Of a stretch of DNA of 64,000 nucleotides, positions 53,927 to 62,376 are shown piece after piece (position 1 is the stretch's first letter; every line of letters starts with the position of its first letter). Position numbers and translations under genes: made by a program. Location of the stretch: assembly GCA_028819075.1 (NCBI GenBank), contig JAPPMM010000037.1, positions 1 through 64,000 of the forward strand. The letters run 5' to 3'. Origin of the DNA: Gammaproteobacteria bacterium. GTDB taxonomy: Bacteria; Gemmatimonadota; Gemmatimonadetes; Longimicrobiales; Gaopeijiaceae. The notes under the pieces are model-generated. The model saw nothing but the letters and a program-made list of their open reading frames with translations. It had not been told where the DNA came from and searched no databases.

Positions 53927-56900
53927 CGTTCCTCCTCCTCCATGGTCGTGAACAGGAGTGCCTTCTCCTTGACCGGTTCGCCTGTGACCCTCTCCCAGCA
54001 CTCCGCGTACAGGTCCACCTGGCGGCGATAGGCGCGGCGGCGGCGGGGGAAGTCGGGATCGTCGCCCACGTCGGTCTTGTAGTCCACGATCACCCAGCCG
54101 TCGGCCTCGCGGAAGGCCAGGTCGATCACGCCTTCCACGAGTCGGGGGATGCCGCCGTTCTCCGCCGGTCGCTCCACCGCGAAGGGCACTTCGGGCTGGC
54201 GCATGTCGGTGCGCTCGGCACGGCGCCAGAGTTCGGATGCGCGCACGCGCCCCACCAGCGACATGAGTTCATCCAACTCGGCGGGCGCGCCGCGTTCGTC
54301 CAGCGGACGCTCGTGCTCCACCAGAAGCGCCCGTGCCACGAACTCGAGCGCCTCGCCTTCGACTCCCTGGGCTGCGGCCGCCAGGGTGCCGTGCACGGCG
54401 CTGCCCCACGCGTAGCCGCGGAGGGTCGTGCGATCCGGGGCGGGCGGAGTTGCCGGGTCGTCCGGAGTGCCCGGGCCATCCGTCCGCCCCGGCTGCGCGG
54501 CGGCGTCCTCGCCACGAGCCTCGGCTGTGTCCGGCACCGCGGCTTCGCCCACTTCCCCTTCGCCGCCCTTCGCCAGCTCGGTGATCGACGCGAACTCGTA
54601 AGACGGCCGGGCCCCCTCGGCCATTCCGGTCTCGGCCGCCTCCGTCTCGGCCAGCAGGTCCTCGGCGCTTCGGGCCATGCGCTCCCGCGACTGCGGCACG
54701 TCCGCCGCCAGTTGCAGCACCTTGGCGTGCCGGTCCAGCCATCCGTCGAAGATGCCCCAGCAGGACTTCCCGTGCTTGCGCGCGACGACCAGTTCTTCGC
54801 GCGCGCGTGTGCACGCCACGTAAAGGATGCGCTGTTCCTCGGCCTCCAGGAACCGCACCTCCTCCTGCGCGAGCGCGGCCCATTCGAGCGGCTGCGCGAG
54901 CGTCCATGAACTGAAGGGGCCCGCGGGCGCGGTGACGGCCGCGAACGCTTCCGCCCCGCCTCTCGCGCCGCGGCGGGTGTGGGCATGCAGACGGCGCGTG
55001 TGGGAGACCGTCTGCGCGGGGTTGGCGAGCACGACGACGGTGGCCTGGAGGCCCTTGGCCTTGTGCAGGTTCATGACCCGCACGGCATCGCCGTGGCCAG
55101 GATCGAAGGGCGCTTCCGCGTCCTCCCACTCCAGCGCCGCCTGCAGCGCCTCGACGGCCCCGGCGAGCGACGCGTTGCCCCGCAGGGCCTCCGCCCGCAC
55201 CGAATCCAGCGCGTAGGCCATGATCCCGGCCCGCAGCGTGCCGAGGGTGCTGCTCGCGACGAAGGGCATCAGCCCCAGCCGGTCCACCAGGCGACCGATG
55301 ACGATGTCGGCGGGCTCCCGGCGGCTCTCCTTCCACCATTCGTGCAGCGTCGCGATCGCCTCCACCACCTCCGTCGCGGACGCGTCTCGAGGAGAAATGT
55401 CCTCGTCCCGGGGAGAAACATCCCCATCCCGATCCCGGGACCTGGAGGTGAAGTCGAATCTGCCTCCGGCCAGGGCATGTTGCGCGAGCTGCTCGTGGTC
55501 GAGGCCGAAGAAGAGCCCGGTGAGCACCGCCACGACGTTCACGGGGTTTCCCGGGTCGATGAGGGTCTCGAGCAGGAGGACGAGCTCGCGCAACTCCTCC
55601 TCCGGTCCCGCTTGCGCCCCTGAGACCTCGATGGTCACGTTGCGTTCCTCGAGCGCGCGGGCGTACGCGTCCAGGTGGGCCTTCTTCCGGGTCAGCACCA
55701 GGAAGTCGCCCGCCGTGCGTTCGCCGCTGTCGAGCCGCGCCCGGATCCAGCTCGCAAGCATCGCCGCTTCGAGCCGTGCCGCGTCCGCATTGCGCCGTGC
55801 CTTGGGCACGTGGTAGTGGAACACCCCCTCCGGCCCGTTGGGCGCTCTCGGGTAGGGCACCATGGGCGCGAAGCACGCCTGGCGGTCGGTTTCCTCCCGG
55901 GGGAAGCGGGCGGGATCGTCGAAGATGTCGTTGACCAGGTCGGCAACGGTCTGGCGCGAGCGGAAGTTGGTGATGAGCCGGAGGACCGCGCCGAACTCCC
56001 TGAAGCGCGTGCGCACCTGGTTGTAGACGGCGATGTCGGCGCGCCTGAAGCGATAGATGCTCTGCTTCGGATCCCCGACGACGAAGAGCGCGCCGGGGCG
56101 CGGAACCACGGTGTGCCAGTCCGCCGGCCGGCGTCCGGCATCCCCCGCCTGCGGCTCGGGCTCGGATGCGAGCAGGAAAAGCAGCTCCGCCTGTATGGGA
56201 TCGGTGTCCTGGAACTCGTCGATGAGGACGTACCGGTAGCGTTCCCCCAGATCCCGGCGCACCTCGGGATGCTCGCGAAGCAGCTGCGCCGTCAGCATCA
56301 GGAGGTCGTGGAAGCTGAGCAGCCCGATGCGCAGACGCTCCTCTGCGAACTCGAGGGCCGCCCGCCGCACCAGCCTGATCGCCATCGAATAGCGATGCGC
56401 CAGCCAGCGGTCGAGATGCTTGCGGATCGGGCCGTCTTCGCTTCCCAGGACAGCGAGTTCGTCCCTCAGCCGCTTGACCTCGGCCGAGCCTTCCGGGGTC
56501 GGCTGTGGCCAGCGGTTGAGCGTGAAGCCCTTTCCCGAGGACATCTTCTCGGCGGCATCGAAGAGCGCCGCGAGGTCGTCCCATCCGCGGAAACGGCGCG
56601 TGTAGCGGAGAGAGCGCACCATCTGCTGGGTCGCATCCCATCCGCGTTCAGGCTCATCATCCGGAATCAGGGCGAGGGCCCGGTCGAGCAGCTTCTCCAG
56701 CACGCGGCGCACTCCGCGCGCCTCCTCGGGTCCCGGCGCGGCAACAGGGTCGGCGGGATACTCGAGATCGAGGTTCTCGACCATCTGGTCGAAGGCCTTG
56801 CGCAACTGGTCCACCCGGAGCCCCACACGCGCCAGTTCCTCGACCAGGGGATCCGAGTCGGAGATGATGCGCTCGACGAAGCTCGTCCAGAAGCGTTCCT

Positions 56901-57363
56901 GCAGGAGCTGGGTCTCGGCCTCCTGCGCTTCCTGGAACTCCGGGTCGAGGCCGGCTTCGATGGGGCGCTCGCGCAGCAGACGCGCGCAGAAGGCGTGGAT
57001 GGTGCCCAGAAACGCGCGGTCGATGCCGTCGATTGCGTCGCGGAGCCGGGCCGCCCGCTCGCCTTCGGCCGGATCGGGGCGGGCCTCGCGGTAGCGACGC
57101 TCAAGCGCCACCTGGAATCGTTCCCGCAGCTCCGCTGCCGCCTTGCGCGTGAAGGTGACGGCCGCGATCCGGGCCACTTCCGCTTCACCGCTCTCGACCA
57201 GCGCCACCATCCGGTCGACGAGGAGCGTGGTCTTGCCGGAGCCGGCGCCGGCTTCGACCAGGAAGCTGGTGCGGAGTTCGGCGCGAACGCGCTGGCGCTG
57301 GTCTTCGTCGACCGGCGCAGGTCGCTGGTCCAGGTCCGCGCGGGAGGCTTCCGGCGCGTTCAC
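53920..57363 (-). CDS. addA: AddA-like UvrD-family helicase-nuclease
   Basis: The 1147-residue protein has the Walker A 'EAGAGSGKTTLLVDRM', 'VTFTRKAAAELRERF', LIDEFQDTDPIQ (Walker B), VVGDPKQSIYRFRRAD, 'VMNLHKAKGLQATVVVLANP' and a C-terminal RecB-type nuclease domain with LAFREADGWVIVDYKTD. It is the motor/nuclease subunit that processes double-strand ends for recombination. The GTG start overlaps the stop of the AddB-like gene (GTGA), and its own stop overlaps the MBL gene start. Confidence 0.88.
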   Translation of the reverse strand: MNAPEASRADLDQRPAPVDEDQRQRVRAELRTSFLVEAGAGSGKTTLLVDRMVALVESGEAEVARIAAVTFTRKAAAELRERFQVALERRYREARPDPAEGERAARLRDAIDGIDRAFLGTIHAFCARLLRERPIEAGLDPEFQEAQEAETQLLQERFWTSFVERIISDSDPLVEELARVGLRVDQLRKAFDQMVENLDLEYPADPVAAPGPEEARGVRRVLEKLLDRALALIPDDEPERGWDATQQMVRSLRYTRRFRGWDDLAALFDAAEKMSSGKGFTLNRWPQPTPEGSAEVKRLRDELAVLGSEDGPIRKHLDRWLAHRYSMAIRLVRRAALEFAEERLRIGLLSFHDLLMLTAQLLREHPEVRRDLGERYRYVLIDEFQDTDPIQAELLFLLASEPEPQAGDAGRRPADWHTVVPRPGALFVVGDPKQSIYRFRRADIAVYNQVRTRFREFGAVLRLITNFRSRQTVADLVNDIFDDPARFPREETDRQACFAPMVPYPRAPNGPEGVFHYHVPKARRNADAARLEAAMLASWIRARLDSGERTAGDFLVLTRKKAHLDAYARALEERNVTIEVSGAQAGPEEELRELVLLLETLIDPGNPVNVVAVLTGLFFGLDHEQLAQHALAGGRFDFTSRSRDRDGDVSPRDEDISPRDASATEVVEAIATLHEWWKESRREPADIVIGRLVDRLGLMPFVASSTLGTLRAGIMAYALDSVRAEALRGNASLAGAVEALQAALEWEDAEAPFDPGHGDAVRVMNLHKAKGLQATVVVLANPAQTVSHTRRLHAHTRRGARGGAEAFAAVTAPAGPFSSWTLAQPLEWAALAQEEVRFLEAEEQRILYVACTRAREELVVARKHGKSCWGIFDGWLDRHAKVLQLAADVPQSRERMARSAEDLLAETEAAETGMAEGARPSYEFASITELAKGGEGEVGEAAVPDTAEARGEDAAAQPGRTDGPGTPDDPATPPAPDRTTLRGYAWGSAVHGTLAAAAQGVEGEALEFVARALLVEHERPLDERGAPAELDELMSLVGRVRASELWRRAERTDMRQPEVPFAVERPAENGGIPRLVEGVIDLAFREADGWVIVDYKTDVGDDPDFPRRRRAYRRQVDLYAECWERVTGEPVKEKALLFTTMEEEERW

Positions 57364-60300
57364 GATGACGCGTTTCCGGGCTTGGCCCGGGCTTCGAGCG
57401 CGTGCAGGAACCCGGCCCCCTCGTGGTCCCAGTTGCGGATCGCGCGCAGTCCGGCGAGTTCGGGGGCGTCGCCGATGCGCTCCTTCACCCACTCCGCCAG
57501 CGGGGAGTTAGCGCCGAAGTCGGTTTCGCGCACACGGCAGATCGCCTGGTAGTTGCAGAACCGGCAGTCGCCGGCGTCGTCGGTGGGGAGGAAATGGCCG
57601 CCTGCGACCAGGTCGAGGAGGCGGGCGACGAGTTCGGGCCCGGCGATCAGGTCGTCGGCGGAGTAGGCGCGGGTCTGGTTCTCGCCCTTGCGCGTGGGGA
57701 AGTGGTATTCCATGGCCAGGGTCCGTGCGTCGTGCAACCGGCTCGCGACCGCCGAGTAGATGACATGCTGCAGCCGCCTCCCGCCGTCCCAGATGCCCCT
57801 CTTGCTGGCGAAGCTGAAGGTGCCGCCGGTCTTGTAGTCCACCACCCGCAGCCCGCGCGCCAGCCTGTCGATGCGGTCGATGGCGCCGCGCACCAGCACG
57901 TCGCCGGAGGGCGTCGGGAAGGGAAGCGGGTCCTCGCCCCTGAGCCCGAAGGCGCGCTCGGTGGCGATCCAGGCGGGCGGACTCTGCCGGATCATGTCGA
58001 TGAACGATTCCGCGTCGCCCGCCAGTGCCTCCAGTTCGCGCGCGCGCACGGCATCGCTTGGAGCCGGCACCTCGCGTACCGCGAGGCCAACCTCCTGGTC
58101 CAGGATCGCCGCGACCAGGCTCTCGAACGCCGGTTCGTGGTAGCCGATGTCCTCGTTGCGGGCCTCGGTCAGCGCCCGCTCATACACGCGGTGCAGGATG
58201 CTCCCGCGCCCCAGGGCGTCGAGCCAGCCCTCGGGGTCGTAGGCGGGATCGTCCGGAGGCCAGACGCGCGCCACGTAGCCGTAGAAGTAGCGCTTCGCGC
58301 AGGCTCCCAGCGCGGCCAGCGCGCTGGCGGATACCGCGAGTTCGGGATTCCTGCGCGGGTCGAGTTCCGGGCGCGGGGTGGTCTGGCCGTGGAAGGCGGT
58401 GACCACGTCGCCGGCCAGCGCGTCGCGCGCCCGCAATCCGGCCCCGAGGAGAGGGAAAGCCTCCCGAACCATCGCCTCGCCGTCCAGAAGGCGGCCATTC
58501 CTTTCGAGCGATCCCAGCCAGACATCGGTGGCGTCGAGGCGCACCGGGCGCCGGGGGACGAGACCGGCGCGCTCGCGCACGTGCGCTTCCAGGTCCTCGA
58601 ACGTGGCCGCGGGATCGTCCCGCATGAGCCGGAGGGCCTGCAGGAGTTCCGCGGACGGCGACACCGCGCGCGCCTCCGCCGGATCCCAGGCGGCGTAGCT
58701 CAGGCAGACGGAACCACGCAGGCGGGCGAGAAGCGCCGCCAGCCGGAAGCGCCGCTCGCGGACGCGGTCGGTGGAGAGCGGCAGGTCGGAGGCGGCCAGT
58801 TGCATGCGGTCGCGGTCGAGCAGGTAGGGGTCCTGGGTGGCCGAGCCGCCCAGGCGGTGGGCGTCGAGGCCGACCACGAAGGTGGCGCGCCGGCCCGTCC
58901 GGCCACCGTTGCCGATGTCGGTCAGGTAGAGCGCCCCACCCGCCGAACTCCACGGCGCGCTCCCCTCCGCGCGCGGGGCGGGCACGGGGAACGCGATGTG
59001 GCGGCGCACGATGGCGGCGGCGGCGCGGTAGTCGGTCTGGCGGACGAGGGCCGTCTCGATGCGCTCGAGGGTGTGGGTCATGCGCTCGAGCGCGGTGTCG
59101 TCAACGGAGGTCCCCGGGGATGTGCGGGCCAGGAAACGGCGGAGTCCGCGGGCCACCTGCGACGGCGACACCGGGGCGCCTCCCGCCCCGGAGTCCATGG
59201 AGACCGGGGGCGTGGCGGCGAGCGCGGGAGCCAGCAGGCCGCGCAATCCCCGGAGCTCGCGGCGGGTGCGCTGCTTGCGGCGTTCCAGCTGCTCGTCCGA
59301 TTCGTACTTTCCGGCCCGGTAGCCGTCGACCTCCGCCAGGGCCCGCTCGATGGCCGGGAGGTAGCGGTCGCGTCCCCACCCGATGCGCAGCGAACGCAGC
59401 CGGCGGGCGAGCGTGGCTCCGCGAATCCATTCGTTGGGCCGGGGCGCGGTGAGGTCGCTCGCGTAGAGCAGGGTGCGCACCACCCCGGCATCGAAGCCGC
59501 CCTCGATCCAGCGGAAGTACGCCGCCGCGACCCGGCCCGGGCGGGTCCGCTCCACCGGCAGTCCCGCGGCGAAGGTCACCGGGACGCCCATCCGCTCCGC
59601 GAGCGCGTGCAGCGCGGAGCCGTACACGCCCGGATCCGTGGCCACGATCTCGAGCTCGTCCCACCCCAGGCCCCGCTCGCGCGCCCGCCGCATCACCTCG
59701 CGCAGCTCGGCCTCGACGCTGTTGGCCACGAAGATGTCCAGGGTGGCGCCCGGGTCTGGCGAGTCGGGGGGCGCGTCCCCTTCGATGGTGGCCGGGGCTC
59801 CCTCCACGTCGTGCAGGTGAGACAGGTGACCGGCTCCCTCCCGGGCCGCGCGCCACACCATGGAACCGGGGACCGCCAGCCCCTGCACCGGATCCGCCTC
59901 CAGCACCTCCGCGCCCCGCCGCTGGAGCCTGGACAGGAAGCGGCCGGCCAGCCCGCGGCGTTCGATTCCGGGCACCAGGTAGACACGCTCGCCCGCGAGC
60001 GCGCCCGCCCGGTCGGCTTCAGCGCCAGTCCGGTCGGCCTCCTCGCCCGACCGCAGCACCCATGCCGCCGCCCGGTAGACGCCTGCCGTATCCGTGAGGT
60101 TGCGCTGCCGCAACCGCCCCTCGTACGCGGCCAGGACGCGGGACAGGATGCGCGCCTTGGCGGGATCGGCCAGCGGCGCGCCGGCGAGCTTCCGAGCCCG
60201 CACTCCGGCCAGTCGCAGGGTCGTCACCGCGCGCGCGAGCGCCCGCCGCATCCCCGCCCCCCGGGCCAGTCGGGCGTGTGCGTCCTCCTCGCCTCCGAGC

Positions 60301-60683
60301 AGCACTTCGTCGATGGCTTCGTCGAGCAGCCCCTCCTCGTCGAATGCGTCCGTGAGCCGGATTGCGCGCGCGGCCAGTGCGGGGCCGGCCACGGTGATCG
60401 CGAGCATGCGGGTGGTGGTGGCCTCGAACCCCACCCACGAGCCGGCGCGGAGGGCGAGCTGGCGCAGGAGTTCGCGGCCCTCACCGCCGGTCCGACACAC
60501 GATCACCTTGCGGTCAAGGGGGTGTCGGGCGGAGATGCGGGCGAGCGAGCGCACCAGGGTGGCGGCGCCGTCGAGGCCGGGGCGGCCGCCGGGGGAGAGA
60601 TCGGCCTCGTCGCGGATCGGCGCCCGCGCCAGTTCCCCTTCCAGATCGAACGAGAACTGTCCTTCCTTCCCGGCTGTGGTCAT
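57360..60683 (-). CDS. addB: AddB-like nuclease subunit with Fe-S staple
   Basis: The 1107-residue protein lacks the Walker motifs of an active helicase but keeps the inactive-helicase fold. It ends in a PD-(D/E)xK nuclease (GAIDRIDRLARGLRVVDYKTG) bracketed by the iron-sulfur staple cysteines: CAKRYFYGY on one side and CRFCNYQAICR on the other. This layout is diagnostic for AddB. It is co-translated with AddA (four-base overlap). The AddAB complex loads RecA after end resection. Confidence 0.87.
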   Translation of the reverse strand: MTTAGKEGQFSFDLEGELARAPIRDEADLSPGGRPGLDGAATLVRSLARISARHPLDRKVIVCRTGGEGRELLRQLALRAGSWVGFEATTTRMLAITVAGPALAARAIRLTDAFDEEGLLDEAIDEVLLGGEEDAHARLARGAGMRRALARAVTTLRLAGVRARKLAGAPLADPAKARILSRVLAAYEGRLRQRNLTDTAGVYRAAAWVLRSGEEADRTGAEADRAGALAGERVYLVPGIERRGLAGRFLSRLQRRGAEVLEADPVQGLAVPGSMVWRAAREGAGHLSHLHDVEGAPATIEGDAPPDSPDPGATLDIFVANSVEAELREVMRRARERGLGWDELEIVATDPGVYGSALHALAERMGVPVTFAAGLPVERTRPGRVAAAYFRWIEGGFDAGVVRTLLYASDLTAPRPNEWIRGATLARRLRSLRIGWGRDRYLPAIERALAEVDGYRAGKYESDEQLERRKQRTRRELRGLRGLLAPALAATPPVSMDSGAGGAPVSPSQVARGLRRFLARTSPGTSVDDTALERMTHTLERIETALVRQTDYRAAAAIVRRHIAFPVPAPRAEGSAPWSSAGGALYLTDIGNGGRTGRRATFVVGLDAHRLGGSATQDPYLLDRDRMQLAASDLPLSTDRVRERRFRLAALLARLRGSVCLSYAAWDPAEARAVSPSAELLQALRLMRDDPAATFEDLEAHVRERAGLVPRRPVRLDATDVWLGSLERNGRLLDGEAMVREAFPLLGAGLRARDALAGDVVTAFHGQTTPRPELDPRRNPELAVSASALAALGACAKRYFYGYVARVWPPDDPAYDPEGWLDALGRGSILHRVYERALTEARNEDIGYHEPAFESLVAAILDQEVGLAVREVPAPSDAVRARELEALAGDAESFIDMIRQSPPAWIATERAFGLRGEDPLPFPTPSGDVLVRGAIDRIDRLARGLRVVDYKTGGTFSFASKRGIWDGGRRLQHVIYSAVASRLHDARTLAMEYHFPTRKGENQTRAYSADDLIAGPELVARLLDLVAGGHFLPTDDAGDCRFCNYQAICRVRETDFGANSPLAEWVKERIGDAPELAGLRAIRNWDHEGAGFLHALEARAKPGNASS

Positions 60684-60709
60684 CGGCGGGCGCTACCGTC
60701 CGTCGGGCA

Positions 60710-61516
60710 TCAGCGACGCCACTTCACGAACGGATACACCAGCCGCGCCGCCAGCGAGCGCGGATACGTCTCCTCCATTCCCTCGAAGCCGAGCCGCTCG
60801 GGCTGCTCCTGGTCGGCCGGCCAGTAGGCGGTGCGGAAGATCCAGTCCCAAACGCTCAGCACGATGCCGAAGTTCTGACCGCCCCTTCCGTGCTGCACCA
60901 CGTCGTGATGCCACACGTGCATCTTCGCCGAGTTGAACAGGTACCGGAGCGGCCCCCAGTCGATGCGCAGGTTGGAGTGGTTGAGGTCCTGCATCAGCGT
61001 GCTCACGATGGCCATCAGCAGGATCACGGTCCCATCCACGCCCAGCACCACCAGCGGCAGGTACGAGAGCGTCTTGTAGACCACCACCTCGCCCCAGTGG
61101 AAGCGGAAGTTCCCGATCCAGTCCAGCTCCTCGATGCTGTGATGCAGCTTGTGGAACTCCCACAGCCACGGCGTCAGGTGCAGCAGCCGGTGGATATTCC
61201 ACTCCACGAAATCCTTCACCACGAAGAACACCACGAACTGGAGCCAGAGCGGCTGCGACGTCACCAGCGCCAGCGACTCGGGCACCGGCAGGCCCATCTC
61301 GAACAGCATTCCGTTGAAGGCCTGCACCAGCCGGCCCGTCACCATCGCCAGCAGCACCCCGAGGTAGTGCCCGTTGAACACGAGCCAGAACAGGTCCTGC
61401 CAGATGCCCCGCCGCAGCGCGCGCTGTTCCCTGCGCCAGGGCCAGAGCCGCTCGAGCAGGAAGCAGAACAGCGAGACGGCGATCAGCCAGAAGTAGTACT
61501 GAAGGTAGACGGGCAT
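60710..61516 (-). CDS. Sterol desaturase / fatty acid hydroxylase family protein
   Basis: This 268-residue membrane protein has four to five hydrophobic segments and the di-iron histidine motifs HRLLH, HKLHHS and HVWHHDVVQHG in the expected order. Members add oxygen to lipids or sterol-like molecules, or remodel ether lipids. Its 3' end lies 27 bases from the AddB-like gene start. The substrate is unknown. Confidence 0.82.
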   Translation of the reverse strand: MPVYLQYYFWLIAVSLFCFLLERLWPWRREQRALRRGIWQDLFWLVFNGHYLGVLLAMVTGRLVQAFNGMLFEMGLPVPESLALVTSQPLWLQFVVFFVVKDFVEWNIHRLLHLTPWLWEFHKLHHSIEELDWIGNFRFHWGEVVVYKTLSYLPLVVLGVDGTVILLMAIVSTLMQDLNHSNLRIDWGPLRYLFNSAKMHVWHHDVVQHGRGGQNFGIVLSVWDWIFRTAYWPADQEQPERLGFEGMEETYPRSLAARLVYPFVKWRR

Positions 61517-61607
61517 GGGGTTCCGTCCTCAGGGAATGATGGGGATGTACGACACATATTCCGGCAAGACCCGGCGGCACGGCAACAGGCTCGCGCCCAT
61601 CACTCGG

Positions 61608-62234
61608 TCAGGGCGCCGGCGTGTCGGTCAGGCGCCAGAGCACCCAGCTCGCCACCGACCGGAGCGGTTTCCACACCTCCGAGCGCTCCAGAACGGCCTT
61701 CGGTGCGGGCCGTTCGTCGAGCTCGTCCAGCCGGCGCAGGCCCTCCCGCACCCCGAGGTCGGTCGCCGGCATCACGTCCAGCCGTCCCAGCTTGAAGAGG
61801 AGGAACATCTGCGCGGTCCAGACGCCGATGCCGCGCACCTCGGTCAGCCGCTCGACGATGTCGTCGTCCGAAAGCCGCCAGACGCCGCGCAGGCGGAGCG
61901 ACCGGGACTCCACCCGGCGCGCCAGATCGGTGAGCGCGAGCATCTTGTTGCGCGACAGCCCCGCGCCCCTGAGCTCCTCTTCCGGCAGGGCCAGCAACTC
62001 CCCGGGAGTGGGAAAGTTGGGTCCGGGCGTGAGGGCGTGCACGCGTCCGTAGATGGTCTTCGCGGCGGCTCCCGCGAGCTGCTGGTAGATGATCGACCGG
62101 CACAGGTAGTGAAAGCCGGAGAAGCGGCGGGCGGTCCTGGAGAAGTCCGGAAACTCGGGCATCCGGGCCATCGCGGCCCCCAGGCGAGGATCGGCCTCGG
62201 CAAGGCGGGCCAACTGCTCTGAAGTGGGTTGCAT
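61608..62234 (-). CDS. DNA-3-methyladenine glycosylase II (AlkA/HhH-GPD family)
   Basis: The 208-residue protein has a helix-hairpin-helix (LTEVRGIGVWTAQMFLLFKL) followed by PATDLGVREGL with the catalytic Asp, and the N-terminal 'YLCRSIIYQQLAGAAAKTI' typical of AlkA-like glycosylases. It removes alkylated bases. The ATG at 62234 was chosen because it begins the recognisable domain. Confidence 0.85.
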   Translation of the reverse strand: MQPTSEQLARLAEADPRLGAAMARMPEFPDFSRTARRFSGFHYLCRSIIYQQLAGAAAKTIYGRVHALTPGPNFPTPGELLALPEEELRGAGLSRNKMLALTDLARRVESRSLRLRGVWRLSDDDIVERLTEVRGIGVWTAQMFLLFKLGRLDVMPATDLGVREGLRRLDELDERPAPKAVLERSEVWKPLRSVASWVLWRLTDTPAP

Positions 62235-62376
62235 GGGTGGCGGTCGGGGAAGAGGTAGCGGCCTGGCGTGCTCCAAGGTAACGCCGCCGCGGCGGGATGC
62301 CCGGCGGGGGACCACTATCGGCCCGTCCAGAGTAGGAAACGAACCCGCAGCCAGCCGTTCCGGACTCGGAGATGCC

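Noticed and set aside
57402-60827. Long plus-strand frame of 1141 codons
   Set aside because: Mirror of the AddB-like gene, which has diagnostic Fe-S and nuclease motifs.
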